64,000 nt of DNA from positions 806,001 to 870,000 of the forward strand of contig NZ_BPFJ01000001.1 in the NCBI RefSeq assembly GCF_019972115.1. Direction: 5' to 3'. Positions 63,106 through 64,000 of the stretch are shown here, one piece after another. Within the stretch, counting starts at the first letter, position 1. Each line of letters starts with the position of its first letter. The notes below the pieces were generated by a model. The model was not told the origin of the DNA. It made no database searches and saw nothing but the letters and a program-made list of their open reading frames with translations. A program made the position numbers and the translations under genes. The stretch is from Sulfurovum sp. TSL6 (GTDB lineage Bacteria; Campylobacterota; Campylobacteria; Campylobacterales; Sulfurovaceae).

Positions 63106-64000
63106 ATATATTAAGCATCATTATCTTCTTGCCTATCATCACTGCAGTGCTATTGTTTTTTGTAAGAATACCTATCAGACTCATTAAGATCATTTATATG
63201 ATGGTAACATCGATGATCGCATTTTTAACACTAAAACTCTACATAAGTTTTGAACATCATGCTTCTATACAATTTGAAGAGATGCATCGTTGGATATCTG
63301 AGTATGGTATCAATTATCATATTGGTGTGGATGGGGTATCTCTTGGTATTGTTGTCATGAATGCGATCTTAATGCCACTGGTAGCCATAGCCCTATATAA
63401 GCAAAGAGATAAACGCGGTTACTGGATTAATTTATTGTTTGTTCAAGGTGGTATCATGGGGGTTGCATTATCTCTTGACCTGATGCTTTTTTATCTATTT
63501 TGGGAGATTATGCTGCTACCAATATTTTTAATGATCGGTTTTTTCGGTTATGGAAACAAAAATTTTATTACAATGAAATTTAATATATATACTATATTTG
63601 GCTCATTAATGATGCTTATTTCTATCTTATATATCGCAGTACAATATAAACTACAGTTTGGTGTCTACACTTTTGATCTAGATAAACTTCAAAACCTCGT
63701 TTTAGATTCGACACAATCTATTTTGGTATTTAGTGGTTTTATGATTGCGTTTGCTATAAAGATCCCCATATTTCCATTTCATACGTGGCTGATCGACACG
63801 TACAGGAGTGCACCAACAGGAGCTGTCGTGGTCATGTCGGCACTCATGGCAAAACTTGGTGCTTATGCAATATGGAGAGTGTTATTTACCCTATTGGATA
63901 AGACTTCCCATGAACTAGCCTCTTATTTTATAGGAATCGGACTTTTGGGACTGATATATTTTGGTATATCCGCTATGAGTCAAACCCATTTAAAAAGTAT
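63102..64000 (+). CDS. nuoM: NADH-quinone oxidoreductase subunit M (3' end cut by window)
   Basis: 299 codons to the window edge. GVDGVSLGIVVMNAILMPL near 78-96, LFYLFWEIMLLPIFLMIGFFG near 128-148 (conserved Glu) and FAIKIPIFPFHTWLIDTY near 223-240 (conserved Lys) identify NuoM. The ATG at 63102 overlaps the nuoL stop (ATGA). nuoN probably follows outside the window. Confidence 0.95.
   Translation, partial: MNILSIIIFLPIITAVLLFFVRIPIRLIKIIYMMVTSMIAFLTLKLYISFEHHASIQFEEMHRWISEYGINYHIGVDGVSLGIVVMNAILMPLVAIALYKQRDKRGYWINLLFVQGGIMGVALSLDLMLFYLFWEIMLLPIFLMIGFFGYGNKNFITMKFNIYTIFGSLMMLISILYIAVQYKLQFGVYTFDLDKLQNLVLDSTQSILVFSGFMIAFAIKIPIFPFHTWLIDTYRSAPTGAVVVMSALMAKLGAYAIWRVLFTLLDKTSHELASYFIGIGLLGLIYFGISAMSQTHLKS

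Overview
This window looks like chromosomal DNA of a Campylobacterota (Epsilonproteobacteria) bacterium of the Sulfurovum/Sulfurimonas type. The reasons are the AT-rich coding style, a 406-residue short-form Pgi, a nuo operon with a fused nuoCD and a short nuoG, and promoters that mostly show only a (sometimes extended) -10 element. The genus is inference from gene content; no rRNA is present.

Region 1 (1-30450) is a dense sugar and storage-carbon block, almost all on the minus strand. It starts with a probable compatible-solute set (glucosyl-3-phosphoglycerate synthase-like GT, glycerate 2-kinase, mannosyl-3-phosphoglycerate-phosphatase-like HAD). Next come pgi, eda, edd, pgl and zwf (a complete Entner-Doudoroff route from glucose-6-P), glk, a 1065-residue protein collinear with the animal phosphorylase kinase alpha/beta subunit, and an alpha-glucan phosphorylase whose PLP-lysine position reads Ser. 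A decayed GAPDH pseudogene lies between glgP and pgm. pgm (+) faces the glycogen operon: CBM48 protein, nucleotidyltransferase/dead-hexomutase fusion, two GH57 enzymes, a GalT-like enzyme, two different glgA genes and glgB. The operon's upstream region carries a 95-bp tandem repeat with palindromes. Together the genes make, branch, trim and burn glycogen, ending in Entner-Doudoroff catabolism.

Region 2 (30960-44340) holds a CPBP-family membrane protein, a cold-shock gene with a small partner ORF, bioA, an Asp-rich calcium-binding-type lipoprotein behind a c-di-GMP-I (GEMM) riboswitch, a candidate structured RNA with a C9 tract, archease-rtcB, a large ACP/acyl-AMP-ligase/PlsC fusion, a fadD-like ligase, and kbl-tdh for threonine breakdown.

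Region 3 (44400-52700) is accessory: tRNA-fMet, small ORFs, an alanine-dehydrogenase/carboxyethylornithine-synthase-type protein, a nearly perfect second copy (about 765 bp) of the cold-shock locus, a second copy of the candidate RNA, DedA, and an islet bounded by two ~120-bp degenerate direct repeats, one ending in a tRNA 3' fragment. The islet carries a CheR-type methyltransferase, rtcA and an MJ1316/DUF504 protein, so with archease-rtcB the window has two RNA-end repair loci. A tandem-Cache periplasmic protein follows.

Region 4 (53146-64000) is the nuo operon, nuoA-B-CD-E-F-G-H-I-J-K-L-M, cut in nuoM by the window edge.
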